A stretch of 64,000 bases of DNA. Source: Spartobacteria bacterium (GTDB taxonomy: Bacteria; Verrucomicrobiota; Verrucomicrobiia; Chthoniobacterales; UBA10450). The stretch spans positions 62,001 through 126,000 of the forward strand of contig PNAA01000009.1 in the NCBI GenBank assembly GCA_003169975.1, in the 5' to 3' direction. The position numbers and the translations under genes are program-made. Every line of letters begins with the position of its first letter. Position 1 is the stretch's first letter. The notes under the pieces are model-generated. The model had not been told where the DNA came from and searched no databases. It saw only the letters and a program-made list of their open reading frames with translations. This document shows, one piece after another, positions 41,785 to 51,176 of this stretch.

Positions 41785-43629
41785 CTATCCCGTTTTAGGC
41801 CGCCCTTGGGCCCGCATCTGACGAGCTGCGGTGCGAATGGTCGCGCCGCTTTCCCGCACATCTTCTTCGCGGTGATATTTCTCGCGGGCGCTGAGAATGC
41901 CGGCTCGGCCCAGATAGCCGATGACTCTGTTCGGCGCGGCGCGCTTCACCACGGGCAAGCGACCGATGTCGTGGCGCAGGAGCTTGGCGATGACGTCGTA
42001 AAGTGTTTCATCCGGGTAGGTGACGACCAGTGCTTTCTGGCCCGCCTCCAGCACGGTAAGGGTGGCACCGGGCCAGCGCGCAAAGGCGCGCACGATGTCT
42101 CCGCGAGTGATAATTCCCGCCAAGTCACCCGCCTCATTCACGAGCAGCGTCCCCTGATGCGAGCAGACCAGGGGGTCGCCGCTCGCCACCCGCGCCGAGT
42201 ATTGCGACAAAGGCGTGTCCGCAGCGAGCACTGTAAAGTCCCGATCCATCACGTCGGCTACGCGCATCAACTCGAAGAGATCGACACTGTATTCCCGCGC
42301 GATGTGCTGCCCGCGCCGGGCCAGCTTTTCCGTGAGGATCGAGCGTTTCATCAGGAGCACGGTCACGGCCAAAGCTGCGACCGAGCCGCAGAGCAAGGCC
42401 GGCAGCGCGTTGAAATCGGCAGTGAGCTCAAGCATGAAGAACATGCCGGTGAGCGGCGAGCGCATCGTGCCGCCCATCATGCCGGCCATTGCCACCATCG
42501 CCCAAAGACCGGGATCACCGGCCGGCAGCCATTGCCCCACGAGCGCTCCGAGCGCGCCGCCGATGATGAGTAACGGCGCAAGCACACCTCCCGAAGTGCC
42601 TGAGCCTAGCGAGATCGACCAGACGACGGCTTTCAATGCCAGCAGAGACATCACTGCGGCTCCCAGAATGTGCCCCTTGAGCAGGCCATCGATCAGGTAA
42701 TACCCGACCCCGAGCACGCGCGGATCGAACCAGCCACCGACACCGACGAAGATCGCGCCGATCGCCGGCCACCACATCCAATGAATCGGTAGCTTGAGAA
42801 AAATATCTTCGCAGAAGTAGACGAGCACGGTCAGCAATCCCGAGGCAAAACCGGCCAGAATTCCGGTCGGGACCGCCCACAGAATCACTGACGGCCCGAG
42901 CGCCGCATGCGGAGGAATCGGGAAAATCGGTCCGGCGCCAATCAAGGGCACGCGCAGAAGGCTCGCCACCACCGAGGCCACGGCCACCGGAATGAAACTG
43001 CGCGGCCGCCATTCAAAAAGCAGCAACTCCACCGCGAGGAGCGTCGCCGCGATCGGCGTGGAAAAGACCGCCGCCATGCCACCAGCCGCGCCGGCCACGA
43101 GCAGCGTCTTTCGTTCCGCCGCTGTCAGATGGAAGAACTGCGCGATGATCGAGCCGAACGCACAGCCCGTCATGATGATCGGCCCCTCGGCGCCGAACGG
43201 TCCGCCGGTCCCGATGGAGATCGCGGAGGAGATCGGCTTGAGCAGCGCCACTTTCGGGTCCACGATGCTCCTGCCGAGCAGGATCGCTTCGAGCGCTTCC
43301 GGGATTCCGTGGCCACGGATCTTTTCCGAGCCGTAGCGCGCCATGAGCCCGATAATGAGCGCGCCCACCACCGGCGCGGCGATAATCCACGGCCCGAGAT
43401 GATGATTTTCCAGCGGCGGCAGAACGGTCCCGAAGCGTTGAAAGAAAACGAGATTCGTAATCTCAGCGATCAACCAAAGCAGCGCCTTGGCCACGAGGGC
43501 GCTCACCACGCCGACGGGTATGGCGAGTCCGACCAGCACCAGCATGCGCGAATCGGTCCGGAAATCCCGCAGCAACGAATGACCTTCGTTAGCTATCGGT
43601 TCAGAGGAAGGCAAATCGGCTGATCGCAT
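41785..43629 (-). CDS. ClC-family chloride channel or H+/Cl- antiporter with CBS pair
   Basis: 614 residues from the ATG at 43629 (MRSADLPSSEPIANEGHSLL); the longer open frame upstream looks non-coding. About ten hydrophobic helices carry the ClC signatures: KIRGHGIPEALEAIL for GSGIPE, GGPFGAEGPIIM for GxEGP with the gating glutamate, and SGGVLAPLLIIGG for GxFxP. Retention of the gating Glu favours an antiporter, but the class cannot be settled from sequence alone. The last 160 residues hold two CBS domains (DVMDRDFTVLAADTPLSQYS, VVTYPDETLYDVIAKLLRHD) that usually bind adenine nucleotides. Inner-membrane location. Confidence 0.9.
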   Translation of the reverse strand: MRSADLPSSEPIANEGHSLLRDFRTDSRMLVLVGLAIPVGVVSALVAKALLWLIAEITNLVFFQRFGTVLPPLENHHLGPWIIAAPVVGALIIGLMARYGSEKIRGHGIPEALEAILLGRSIVDPKVALLKPISSAISIGTGGPFGAEGPIIMTGCAFGSIIAQFFHLTAAERKTLLVAGAAGGMAAVFSTPIAATLLAVELLLFEWRPRSFIPVAVASVVASLLRVPLIGAGPIFPIPPHAALGPSVILWAVPTGILAGFASGLLTVLVYFCEDIFLKLPIHWMWWPAIGAIFVGVGGWFDPRVLGVGYYLIDGLLKGHILGAAVMSLLALKAVVWSISLGSGTSGGVLAPLLIIGGALGALVGQWLPAGDPGLWAMVAMAGMMGGTMRSPLTGMFFMLELTADFNALPALLCGSVAALAVTVLLMKRSILTEKLARRGQHIAREYSVDLFELMRVADVMDRDFTVLAADTPLSQYSARVASGDPLVCSHQGTLLVNEAGDLAGIITRGDIVRAFARWPGATLTVLEAGQKALVVTYPDETLYDVIAKLLRHDIGRLPVVKRAAPNRVIGYLGRAGILSAREKYHREEDVRESGATIRTAARQMRAQGRPKTG

Positions 43630-44016
43630 CCGGCCGACAATTGTGCGGACACCTCGAAGATTCAAGACGCATTCAGTTCGCCGAGGAAGTTTGTAGACGT
43701 CGATTCTTGAATCTTGCGGAGGGCAGTTTGTAATTTTGCCAGCATCGATCCTTCGAGCCTTTTCACGTGGCATCGCGGCCGGGCTGGTCTTCAGCTTCTT
43801 CAACTGGAGAACGCCGTCAGCCCGTCCGCCCACGGGCGGAGTTGGGGTTCACGCCGCCCGTGGGCGGGAGCAGCTCATCAGCGATGGGCATGATGGGCTG
43901 TTCTTCCCGCTCGTGCGCCGCCTTGAGACGCAAGAGCGATGCGCGACGAGCGGCGATCAGCTCTTGCTGTTCGGCGGGGCCGATGACGAGCATGCACTAA
44001 TTGGGGTCGCGTCTAA

Positions 44017-44166
44017 AGGGCGTGTTGCTCAAACGCCCTTTCTGTAATGAGGGAAAAAGACGAAGTCACAGAATGACCTGTAGCGCATTTTGATTTTGCG
44101 GCAGGGTGATTTGAACCCCTCACTTAGCAACATTTGTGGCTAAAGCCGATTTGAGCAACACGCCCT
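44017..44166 (+). repeat. MITE F, copy 1 (150 bp)
   Basis: Begins AGGGCGTGTTGCTCAAA and ends in the inverse TTTGAGCAACACGCCCT, giving 17-bp terminal inverted repeats, with no coding capacity. Nearly identical to 44303-44452 (direct) and 55272-55421 (inverted). An outer arm TTGGGGTCGCGTCTAA lies just to its left. Confidence 0.85.
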
Positions 44167-44302
44167 AAATATTTTGACATTCTTGCAAGAGTGTTCTTCG
44201 CTCTTTTGGGCTGGCGTCGAACTCGAGGCGCAGCGGCCGAGCCACCCAAAAATCCTCTCGCTTCCTATGCAATTGTCATCCTATGCAATTGTCAAAATGT
44301 TT

Positions 44303-44452
44303 AGGGCGTGTTGCTCAAACGCCCTTTCTGTAATGAGGGAAAAAGACGAAGTCACAGAATGACCTGTAGCGCATCTTGATTTTGCGGCAGGGTGATTTGA
44401 ACCCCTCACTTAGCAACATTTGTGGCTAAAGCCGATTTGAGCAACACGCCCT
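44303..44452 (+). repeat. MITE F, copy 2 (150 bp)
   Basis: Direct copy of 44017-44166. Right flank TTTAGACGCGACCCCAA is the inverse of the left flank of copy 1, so both copies lie within a larger palindromic composite (about 44000-44470). 43630-44016 and 44167-44302 hold no supportable gene. Confidence 0.85.
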
Positions 44453-44479
44453 TTAGACGCGACCCCAATTCCCTTCTCC

Positions 44480-45907
44480 TCACCGCGAAGAGAACACGGT
44501 TTGTTTCTCAAACCGTCCATCATCTTGAAACATTACGAAGGCTCTCCGAGGAGACCTAGGATCAACCCATCTTGTGTCAATTGATCCAGCATCATGTCGA
44601 AGACCAATAATCACCTCGTAGTCCCTTCCTTTGCCTGTCAACACCTCAAAGGCATGGGTTTCATTCTCCACGGGACCTCCCCAAAAGTCGTATAGCTCGT
44701 TTTCAACGTACAGCGTGGCGATTCCTCCAGTTATACCAATGGCTTCCGCGTTAAGCGATTGAGTCCTCGATTCGATCAACTTTCGATAACGGTTCGAGTT
44801 TTCCTCGCTCATACCCTGCGTTAGTTTGCTGAATAGGACCTCGTTGATGTGTCGAGCGTCTCCTGGCGTCAACTGCACGCTTGGCGCGGCGACCTTTCGG
44901 TACGTTCCCTTCACCAAGTCAAATAGAAAAGCCCATCGACTGCTTACGTTGTACACCATGAGACCAGTCTGAAAATATTGCTCGTGTACGTTTGCAAAGG
45001 CGATAGAGCCTGGATAGCCATGTTGCTTTATCAGTGGAGACTGATCTTTCATCCACTGTTCAAAAAGATTCCATATGTCTGTCTGTCTAGATGTCAATTC
45101 TGCGGGTCGCTGCGGGCGAGTCTCTTCAGGAGGGCGCGCTGCGGTCTCTACCACCTTCGGCGAAAACAACAACATCGCGATGGAGAACCCGAGCGCACCT
45201 GTCGCGCGGAGCGCTAGTCCTTGTCCCTTCCATGATAAGCTAAACTGACCCGGAAGCGTTGCTCCGACGACGCCCGCGGCAACAGCGAGCACAACCCTAA
45301 GCACTATTACTAGGTTCGGATCGGCGAACGGGGCGTTTCTGATAAGGAGGAAAGCTACAAGGCACAAGACTATCGAGATCCCAGAATATGCTGCAATCTT
45401 GTCTGAATTCAAAAATGATCTTTGACCGTTTGCCATACGTTTCTCCTCGCGACGCCTCCGTTCCGCTATCACGCTTTGGCAATGGAGGTCAATCTCAATG
45501 TGGTATTTGGTCCGAACTTCTTCGTACGCGCCGTCAAAGGTCTCCCTTGGCATGGCGCGTCCGTTCTGCCTAAGAGCCGCCATATACGAACGAGCGCAGT
45601 CCGCCGCTGCGCTCAAATATGAATCAAATTTTTGCTTCAGATCTGCAGCCAACTCCGGATATGGCTCCAGATCCACCCCGCTGAGTACCCGCAGCATCTC
45701 GGACCAGACAGCGGCGGCCAAATCCTTGTAGTGGTCGAAGTAAACGCCGGTGTGCGCAAATACGGCAGCGCCCGATCCACTAATGCCCACCGCTACATCC
45801 TTCTCTGCACGCCTTCTAATTTTCCTATCCAACTCCGAACTTTGCGAATTGAGAATTAGCCCTACAGCGTTATCCATGAGCGTCCCGGTATTGGCCGCAA
45901 GCGTCAT
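44480..45907 (-). CDS. Two-TM protein of unknown function, possible effector-type membrane module
   Basis: A 475-residue protein (MTLAANTGTLMDNAVGLILN). Residues 1-170 are soluble and helical. Two or three hydrophobic segments follow around 173-255: GISIVLCLVAFLLI, VLRVVLAVAAGVVGATLPGQ and LALRATGALGFSIAMLLFSP. The ALAAGxxGAxxPG...RAxGALxxF arrangement recurs in membrane modules of several bacterial conflict effectors. Residues 290-475 are soluble (WNLFEQWMKDQSPLIKQHGY, AFEVLTGKGRDYEVIIGLRH). No enzyme motif identified. It abuts the MITE composite. A defence role is only a suggestion. Confidence 0.65.
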   Translation of the reverse strand: MTLAANTGTLMDNAVGLILNSQSSELDRKIRRRAEKDVAVGISGSGAAVFAHTGVYFDHYKDLAAAVWSEMLRVLSGVDLEPYPELAADLKQKFDSYLSAAADCARSYMAALRQNGRAMPRETFDGAYEEVRTKYHIEIDLHCQSVIAERRRREEKRMANGQRSFLNSDKIAAYSGISIVLCLVAFLLIRNAPFADPNLVIVLRVVLAVAAGVVGATLPGQFSLSWKGQGLALRATGALGFSIAMLLFSPKVVETAARPPEETRPQRPAELTSRQTDIWNLFEQWMKDQSPLIKQHGYPGSIAFANVHEQYFQTGLMVYNVSSRWAFLFDLVKGTYRKVAAPSVQLTPGDARHINEVLFSKLTQGMSEENSNRYRKLIESRTQSLNAEAIGITGGIATLYVENELYDFWGGPVENETHAFEVLTGKGRDYEVIIGLRHDAGSIDTRWVDPRSPRRAFVMFQDDGRFEKQTVFSSR

Positions 45908-46239
45908 ATATGTCGAAACGCCTAACGATTCACAAGATCAAAAACTCCCAGCTAGATTGAAACGCAAATCCGGCCGGCGACGATTCCAGCGAGAAGTAGG
46001 CCGAAGTATTCGGCGTTTAGAGCCGGAATTACTTGATGTATCAAGGTTGCTTTCGTGGGGCGGCTGGCTGGGAATTTCGAACATGGAAGCGGTTTTAACC
46101 GAGATGTCTCCGCCGAGCCAAGCCCAAAATGTTGAGTGCCCACGGGCACAATCTGGCCACCGCTTTAGGAAACGCCGTCCAGCCCCGGAAAAATCTGGCG
46201 GTCCCTGCAAACTTTGCATAATCGTTAGATTCCATGCCG
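45908..46239. other. Gene-free interval
   Basis: Overlapping short frames on both strands; one minus frame ends in a hydrophobic stretch (YFGLLLAGIVAGRICVSI) that could be a membrane-protein remnant, but I cannot support a gene. Confidence 0.4.
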
Positions 46240-46567
46240 CTCGAAGGCCCTGATCAAACTGCACGTGCGCGCTGCGCACGGCTACATCGAGCTCGGCATG
46301 TTCGAGGAGGCAAACGCCGAACTGGAGGAAATCGACCCATTTCGCCGGCATCTTCCGGACGTTTTGATCGCGCGCGTTGCCATTTATCAGGCCCTCAAGA
46401 AATGGGACCTGATGGCGGTCGTCGCGCAAAAGCTGGTCGAGTGGAATCCGAGCGAGCCAGGACACTTTATCGACCTGGCCTACGCCACAAGGCGCGCGGA
46501 ATCCGTGCTGATGGCGCACGCGATCCTGACCCGGAGGAGCAGAGCTGGCATTCTACTTATACTTTGA
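46240..46567 (+). pseudogene. TPR-protein fragment
   Basis: LHVRAAHGYIELGMFEEANA, then ELEEIDPFRRHLPDVLIARV and WDLMAVVAQKLVEWNPSEPG match a tetratricopeptide family common in Verrucomicrobiota. In complete relatives HAILTR is followed by further TPR helices. Here the frame is lost after ILTR (CTGACCCGGAGGAGCAG) and ends within 10 codons. The start is also missing. Confidence 0.65.
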
Positions 46568-46578
46568 ACCGGTCGGGG

Positions 46579-47673
46579 TTAGGGCGCCGTCAAGGCCCCA
46601 ATCTCACAGGACGCCCGGCGTGTCGTCGAAATACCCCCGGCGACTAGAATCGTGTCATCGTTGAGCAGCGTTGCCGTGTGGTCGGAGTGTGGTCCCTTCA
46701 TTTTCCCTCTCGTCCACGTGGCGGTAGCTGTGTCATACAGGACCCAGGTATTTGGCGCGCCCGTCGTCACGTCGCCTGTCAGCACAACGTTCCCATCCAA
46801 AAGAGTGGCCCGATGAGTATAACGCGGCCTCGGCAGGGAAGCTGTCGGCGTCCACAATGCCGTGGAGGGATCATAAAGCTCGGCGCTGGCGGTCGCCCTT
46901 GTCCCATCGAAGCCGCCCGCTACCAATACCTGGCCACTTGGTAGAAGCGTAGCGGTATGATCGCTGCGCCCGACCGCGAGGCTTCCTGTGACCGTCCAGA
47001 TGCCGCTAGCCGGATCATAAATTTCGGACTCCTGCAGGCGATTGTTTTTGTTCTGTCCACCTGCGGCGAGGACGCGGCCGTCGCTCAAGAGGGTAAGTGT
47101 CAAAGGTGCCCGTCCGATGTGGAGGCGGTCGGTCGGCGTCCATGTTCCAGTCGCTGGATCGTAAAGCTCGGTGATGGTGGGATAGGTGGTGCCCGGAGGG
47201 GCAACTCCTCCGGCGACCAGCACTTCGCCCGTGTTGAGTAAAACAGCCTCATGGAGCACACGCACCGTGGACATGTTGCCGGTCCCGCTCCACTGGCCGG
47301 TTGCAGGATCGTAAACCTCCGCCGAGTCGAGAAGGGTAACGCCGTTTTGTCCCCCGGTTACGAGGACACGTCCATCGGGTAGTGTGGTGCTGGTATGATT
47401 TTGGCGCGGACCGGACATATTCCCGGTGAAGCTCCATCGACCCGACGCCGGATCGTATAACTGGGCGCTCGCCACGATCCCGGAGCCATCCGACCCTCCG
47501 GAGATGAGGACCTCACCAGCCTGGAGCAAACTGGCGGAATGACTAAAAACGTCGCCATTGGTTGGGCCCGTCGGAGTCCAGGTGAGGCCGGAGGTCTGAG
47601 CTTTGCTGACTATTGGCAGCGCAGCCGCGGCGATAAAAAGGAAACCGACGGGGGATAGGCGGGATATCTTCAT
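46579..47673 (-). CDS. Secreted kelch-repeat protein, 7 blades
   Basis: A 364-residue protein with a signal peptide (MKISRLSPVGFLFIAAAALP, cleavage near SKAQT). Seven blades can be counted (FSHSASLLQAGEVLISGG through HTATLLNDDTILVAGG). Blade sequences are less uniform than in the 12681 and 36780 genes. It ends CEIGALTAP directly after blade 7. The only kelch gene in the right half of the window, with no repeat A, B or C beside it. Upstream 47674-47829 holds no gene. Confidence 0.85.
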   Translation of the reverse strand: MKISRLSPVGFLFIAAAALPIVSKAQTSGLTWTPTGPTNGDVFSHSASLLQAGEVLISGGSDGSGIVASAQLYDPASGRWSFTGNMSGPRQNHTSTTLPDGRVLVTGGQNGVTLLDSAEVYDPATGQWSGTGNMSTVRVLHEAVLLNTGEVLVAGGVAPPGTTYPTITELYDPATGTWTPTDRLHIGRAPLTLTLLSDGRVLAAGGQNKNNRLQESEIYDPASGIWTVTGSLAVGRSDHTATLLPSGQVLVAGGFDGTRATASAELYDPSTALWTPTASLPRPRYTHRATLLDGNVVLTGDVTTGAPNTWVLYDTATATWTRGKMKGPHSDHTATLLNDDTILVAGGISTTRRASCEIGALTAP

Positions 47674-47829
47674 GGTTGATGGTTGCTGACTTCAAACGGC
47701 AAGTCAATCCTGCAAGGAGCTTTGAATAAACGGCGCACTTCGATGGCGCGCCCTTAACCAACAAAACGCGGGTGTCGCGCAATTTCCCAACATTGTAGCG
47801 GTTTGCGACCTCGCCAGCGCCAGCGGGTT

Positions 47830-47999
47830 CGAAGAGAGGGTTGGCCGCCAATCCCTTCCGGGAAAAGCTTTGCAGCCGGACAATGCTTCTGATTTATCGT
47901 TGGCTTTGACGTGCGCATGCAATTAAATTATCGAACTCATTCCCCTGAGTCTGGCAACGCAAGAATTGATCGCTGCGCTCCTGGCTTGGCGATCGTTTG
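47830..47999 (+). promoter_or_regulatory. Conserved leader upstream of unknown gene A1
   Basis: About 170 bp roughly 75-80% identical to 61135-61303, the leader of the paralogous gene at 61304. Shared blocks include AAAAGCTTTGCAGC, TTTGACGTGCGCATGC, ATTCCCCTGAG and CGATCG just before the start. Conservation upstream of both paralogues suggests a regulatory or element-end function. Confidence 0.6.
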
Positions 48000-48983
48000 A
48001 TGAAGGTAAAAACAGAACAAGTCGAGCGTGTCGCCGGACCGTTGAAACGTGACGATTGGGATTTTGGCGATGTCCCCAACCAGGAATTGATCGCCTGCTG
48101 CTATTGGGAATACGCGCGTGAGTCAGCGTTTGTTCGCGACCTACGGGAGCGAAGTTGGCAGCATTGGAAGCCGCTCTCCCTCAAAGACAGGTGGTGGGAC
48201 GCGCCCGAAGATAAAGGAATTCGTGCAGACTTGCTAAAGGTGCAGAGCATCGGCTATCCGGCGGAAGTTTTCCTGCGGGGGATTTCGTGCCCGCCGGATG
48301 ACGTGCTCCCTGATGCGCCTCCCCTCAAGCCCGGTGAAGTGCGTCGGGTCACGGGGAGTTTTCCGAAGCCCTGGCAAAAACTCACGAAAGAAGAGCGCGC
48401 TTATCGTTCGCACATTGGTAGTGATGCGCTGGCGCCCTTCGAGCGGGGTGATTCAATGGACGCCAAAGACATCCGTGCGTGGATCGAAGCCCGACGGGCG
48501 GAAACCAATGCGGCCAATGACCGTGTTCGGCGGGAGAACCGACAAAAAACCGAAGAGGCGCTCTGCCGCGAAGGGAAACTCCATTTCCCAACGATTCAGC
48601 CGTCTCTCCATTGGGCTAGCGGTAAGGAAGTGACGGTCGTCGGAATCCAATGGGCACGATTCACTGACGGTGAAATCGTCAAGCACTTCCGCGGATGGGT
48701 TAAGCTCAATCGACCAGCCAACATTCCCGCGCCGAACGCCCAAGGCCGAAAAATGAGAGATTGGCGCGTCGCCTTGAATCGGCTGGGAACCATGCGGGTT
48801 TTGCACGTTCACACCTTCGCGGACTATCACTTTCCCAAAGCCTTCAAAGACCATGGTGAGAAGCAATGTTACGCGGCGCGAAAGGGCGCGCTGAAAAAGT
48901 TCTGCGAGCTGTTTCCATTTCTCCCGAAAGGTGAAAAGCCGATAAACTGGACTACCAAGGGCAGGCCTTATCAACGGCCCTGA
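48000..48983 (+). CDS. Unknown family A protein, copy 1
   Basis: A 327-residue protein from the ATG at 48000 (MKVKTEQVERVAGPLKRDDW). Shares VAGPLxRxDWDF, VPNxExxACxxWEYARES and RxxLxWxGxxRxLxxxxFxxA with the gene at 61304, but the middle region differs completely. It is basic in the C-terminal third. No known catalytic motif. It is followed by four 10-bp tandem repeats and a truncated gp27-like gene, as in the second locus. It is probably the first gene of a small mobile or phage-derived unit. Confidence 0.7.
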   Translation: MKVKTEQVERVAGPLKRDDWDFGDVPNQELIACCYWEYARESAFVRDLRERSWQHWKPLSLKDRWWDAPEDKGIRADLLKVQSIGYPAEVFLRGISCPPDDVLPDAPPLKPGEVRRVTGSFPKPWQKLTKEERAYRSHIGSDALAPFERGDSMDAKDIRAWIEARRAETNAANDRVRRENRQKTEEALCREGKLHFPTIQPSLHWASGKEVTVVGIQWARFTDGEIVKHFRGWVKLNRPANIPAPNAQGRKMRDWRVALNRLGTMRVLHVHTFADYHFPKAFKDHGEKQCYAARKGALKKFCELFPFLPKGEKPINWTTKGRPYQRP

Positions 48984-49002
48984 ACCTTCCGAACCCCAAG
49001 GC

Positions 49003-49042
49003 AAATCCGACCTAATCCGACCAAATCCGACCAAATCCGACC
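49003..49042. repeat. Four tandem 10-bp repeats (iteron-like)
   Basis: AAATCCGACC, TAATCCGACC, AAATCCGACC, AAATCCGACC, ending directly at the ATG of the gp27-like remnant. The same arrangement with five units lies at 63012-63061. Confidence 0.85.
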
Positions 49043-49129
49043 ATGAAAGGAACTCGAACTGGAAAAATCGCCCGCTTGCCGCGCCCAAAAATGACAAAGG
49101 TCGGATCCACAAAACGGAGGATGCAATGA
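49043..49129 (+). pseudogene. Truncated gp27-like gene
   Basis: MKGTRTGKIARLPRPKMTKV then nine more residues. The TGKIARLPR start equals the N-terminus of the intact gene at 63063 (NGKIARLPRSVRQEL), also placed directly after the 10-bp repeats. The remaining about 200 codons are missing. Confidence 0.7.
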
Positions 49130-49160
49130 AAGCTCTGCGCGGTGGTGAAGTTTTCTCAAC

Positions 49161-51176
49161 ATGCGCGCCCGGGAGGTAAAGCGGCGAACCAAGACTTCGC
49201 GAGTCGGCGCGACTTCACAGCGCGCTTCCAGCACTCGCAGGGAGTTCCTGATTGAGGCCGCGATCTCTGTTTTTCTTGCCGCGATTGTCTGGCTGGCCTT
49301 TAGCCAGACACTCAATAACGAGTTCGTCAGCTATGATGACGGGGAGTACGTCTACGAGAATCCACACATAACCAATGGGCTCACGTTCCGTGGAATCCAA
49401 TGGGCTTTCACTCACGTTCATGCGGCCAACTGGCATCCCCTTACCACGATCTCGCACATGCTCGATTGCCAGCTCTACGGCCTCCAGCCGTGGGGACACC
49501 ATTTGACCAACATTTTGCTGCACGCCGCAGCGGCAATCCTCTTGTTTCTCGCCCTGCGAAAACTAACTGGCTCCCTTTGGCCCAGCGCTTTCGTCGCCGC
49601 ACTCTTCGCCATTCATCCGCTGCGAGTGGAATCGGTCGCCTGGGTGTCGGAACGCAAGGATGTTCTCAGCGGCGTCTTTTTTATGCTCACGCTTCTGGCT
49701 TATGCCCGTTATGCGCGCAGCGATCGGCATTCCTCCGGTAAATATATCACAGTTGTAGCTCTCTTTGCTCTCGGCTTGATGTGCAAACCGACCCTGGTCA
49801 CGCTGCCATTTGTCTTGCTCCTCCTGGATTATTGGCCGCTGGCACGCTTTTCTTCGAATCGTAGGGACGGACGGACGGGCCGTCCGTTGTCTTGGGCGCG
49901 CCCAGCGGTCGCGCCCTACCTGCATCTCGTCGCCGAAAAGATTCCCTTGTTTGCGCTCTCAGCTGCATCGTGTGTGGCGACGACCCTGGCCCAGAAACAA
50001 GCCCTGGAGACACACCTCACACTGACCTTCATCGCGCGCGCCGCTAACGCCGTTGTCTCCTATGCCACCTACCTCGGTCAGATGTTCTATCCCGCACACC
50101 TGGCGGTCCTCTACCCTTATCCCGAAGGTAACCTTAGAATGGCTGCCGTCATTCCAACCTTCCTGCTTTTGCTCGCTCTTTCCGCGGTCGTCTTCGTTTG
50201 GCGCAGAAAGTACCCGTTCTTGTTGGTGGGCTGGCTCTGGTATCTGGGGATGCTTATCCCGATGCTTGGCCTTGTCCAGGTAGGACCGCAAGCGCGGGCC
50301 GATCGCTACACCTACCTGCCTCAGATCGGGTTGTACCTTCTGGCTACCTGGGGCGCCATTGAGTTATTCACCAGGTGGGGTTTCGGGCGCAAGATACTAG
50401 CCGTGCCTGCCTTGCTCGTAATAGTAGTGCTGACCGCCTGCACCTATCACGAGACTTCCTACTGGAAGAATAGCGAAACGTTATGGAAGCACGCGATTGA
50501 CAACACTTCTAACAATGACATTGCCCACTACAACCTTGGCAGTGTGTTATTGCGAAAACGCCAGCCAGATGCAGCGGTTGTCGAATTTCGAAAGGCCCTG
50601 CAAATCAATCCCGATTATGGGGATGCCGATGTCGACGCGGGAAGTGCCCTTATGGTGATGGGCCGAACCGACCAGGCCATCAGCTATTTTCAAAAGGCCC
50701 TGCAAATCAAACCCGACTTTGCCGAGGCCTGGGGCAATCTCGGAAGCGCCCTTCTGCAAAAGGGACAGGTGGACGAGGCAATCCAATGTTATCAAAAGGC
50801 CGTTGCGATCAAACCGGGATCGGCAGACATGCATTACAATCTCGGCCGCGCCCTTGCCCGCAAAGCGAATTGGGGCGGCGCCATCGCATGCTACCAGGCG
50901 GCACTGCGGATACAACCCAATGCTGCGAAAGTTCATAATAATATGGGCGTAGCGCTAGCGGAGGTTGGAAAAACTGATGAAGCGCTCAGGCAACTTAGGG
51001 AAGCGCTTCGCATCAATCCGAACTATCCCGACGCACATTACAATTTGGGCGGTGTGCTGGCTCATCTCGGCCAGAGAGAAGAAGCGGCGGCGCAGCTGGC
51101 GGAGGCGTTGCGTCTTAGGCCGGACTACCCCGGCGCGGAAGAACAGTTGCGCGAACTCGGCGGGTCGCCACGGTGA
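49161..51176 (+). CDS. TMTC-like membrane protein: GT-C glycosyltransferase domain plus TPRs
   Basis: A 671-residue protein. A polytopic N-terminal half (residues about 30-440, ten or so TM helices) carries the GT-C style acidic loop FVSYDDGEYVYENPHITNG and the motif ANWHPLTTISHMLDCQLYGL, then HPLRVESVAWVSERKDVLSG. It is followed by about seven TPR units (GNLGSALLQKGQVDEAIQCY and similar). The layout matches TMTC proteins that add sugars from lipid-linked donors to acceptor proteins. Substrate unknown. The start ATG at 49161 is the first in frame; the GTGA overlap with the next gene implies coupling. Confidence 0.82.
   Translation: MRAREVKRRTKTSRVGATSQRASSTRREFLIEAAISVFLAAIVWLAFSQTLNNEFVSYDDGEYVYENPHITNGLTFRGIQWAFTHVHAANWHPLTTISHMLDCQLYGLQPWGHHLTNILLHAAAAILLFLALRKLTGSLWPSAFVAALFAIHPLRVESVAWVSERKDVLSGVFFMLTLLAYARYARSDRHSSGKYITVVALFALGLMCKPTLVTLPFVLLLLDYWPLARFSSNRRDGRTGRPLSWARPAVAPYLHLVAEKIPLFALSAASCVATTLAQKQALETHLTLTFIARAANAVVSYATYLGQMFYPAHLAVLYPYPEGNLRMAAVIPTFLLLLALSAVVFVWRRKYPFLLVGWLWYLGMLIPMLGLVQVGPQARADRYTYLPQIGLYLLATWGAIELFTRWGFGRKILAVPALLVIVVLTACTYHETSYWKNSETLWKHAIDNTSNNDIAHYNLGSVLLRKRQPDAAVVEFRKALQINPDYGDADVDAGSALMVMGRTDQAISYFQKALQIKPDFAEAWGNLGSALLQKGQVDEAIQCYQKAVAIKPGSADMHYNLGRALARKANWGGAIACYQAALRIQPNAAKVHNNMGVALAEVGKTDEALRQLREALRINPNYPDAHYNLGGVLAHLGQREEAAAQLAEALRLRPDYPGAEEQLRELGGSPR

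Noticed and set aside
42907-43623. 238-codon plus frame opposite the ClC gene
   Set aside because: Low-complexity Arg/Glu/His shadow of a clear ClC protein.
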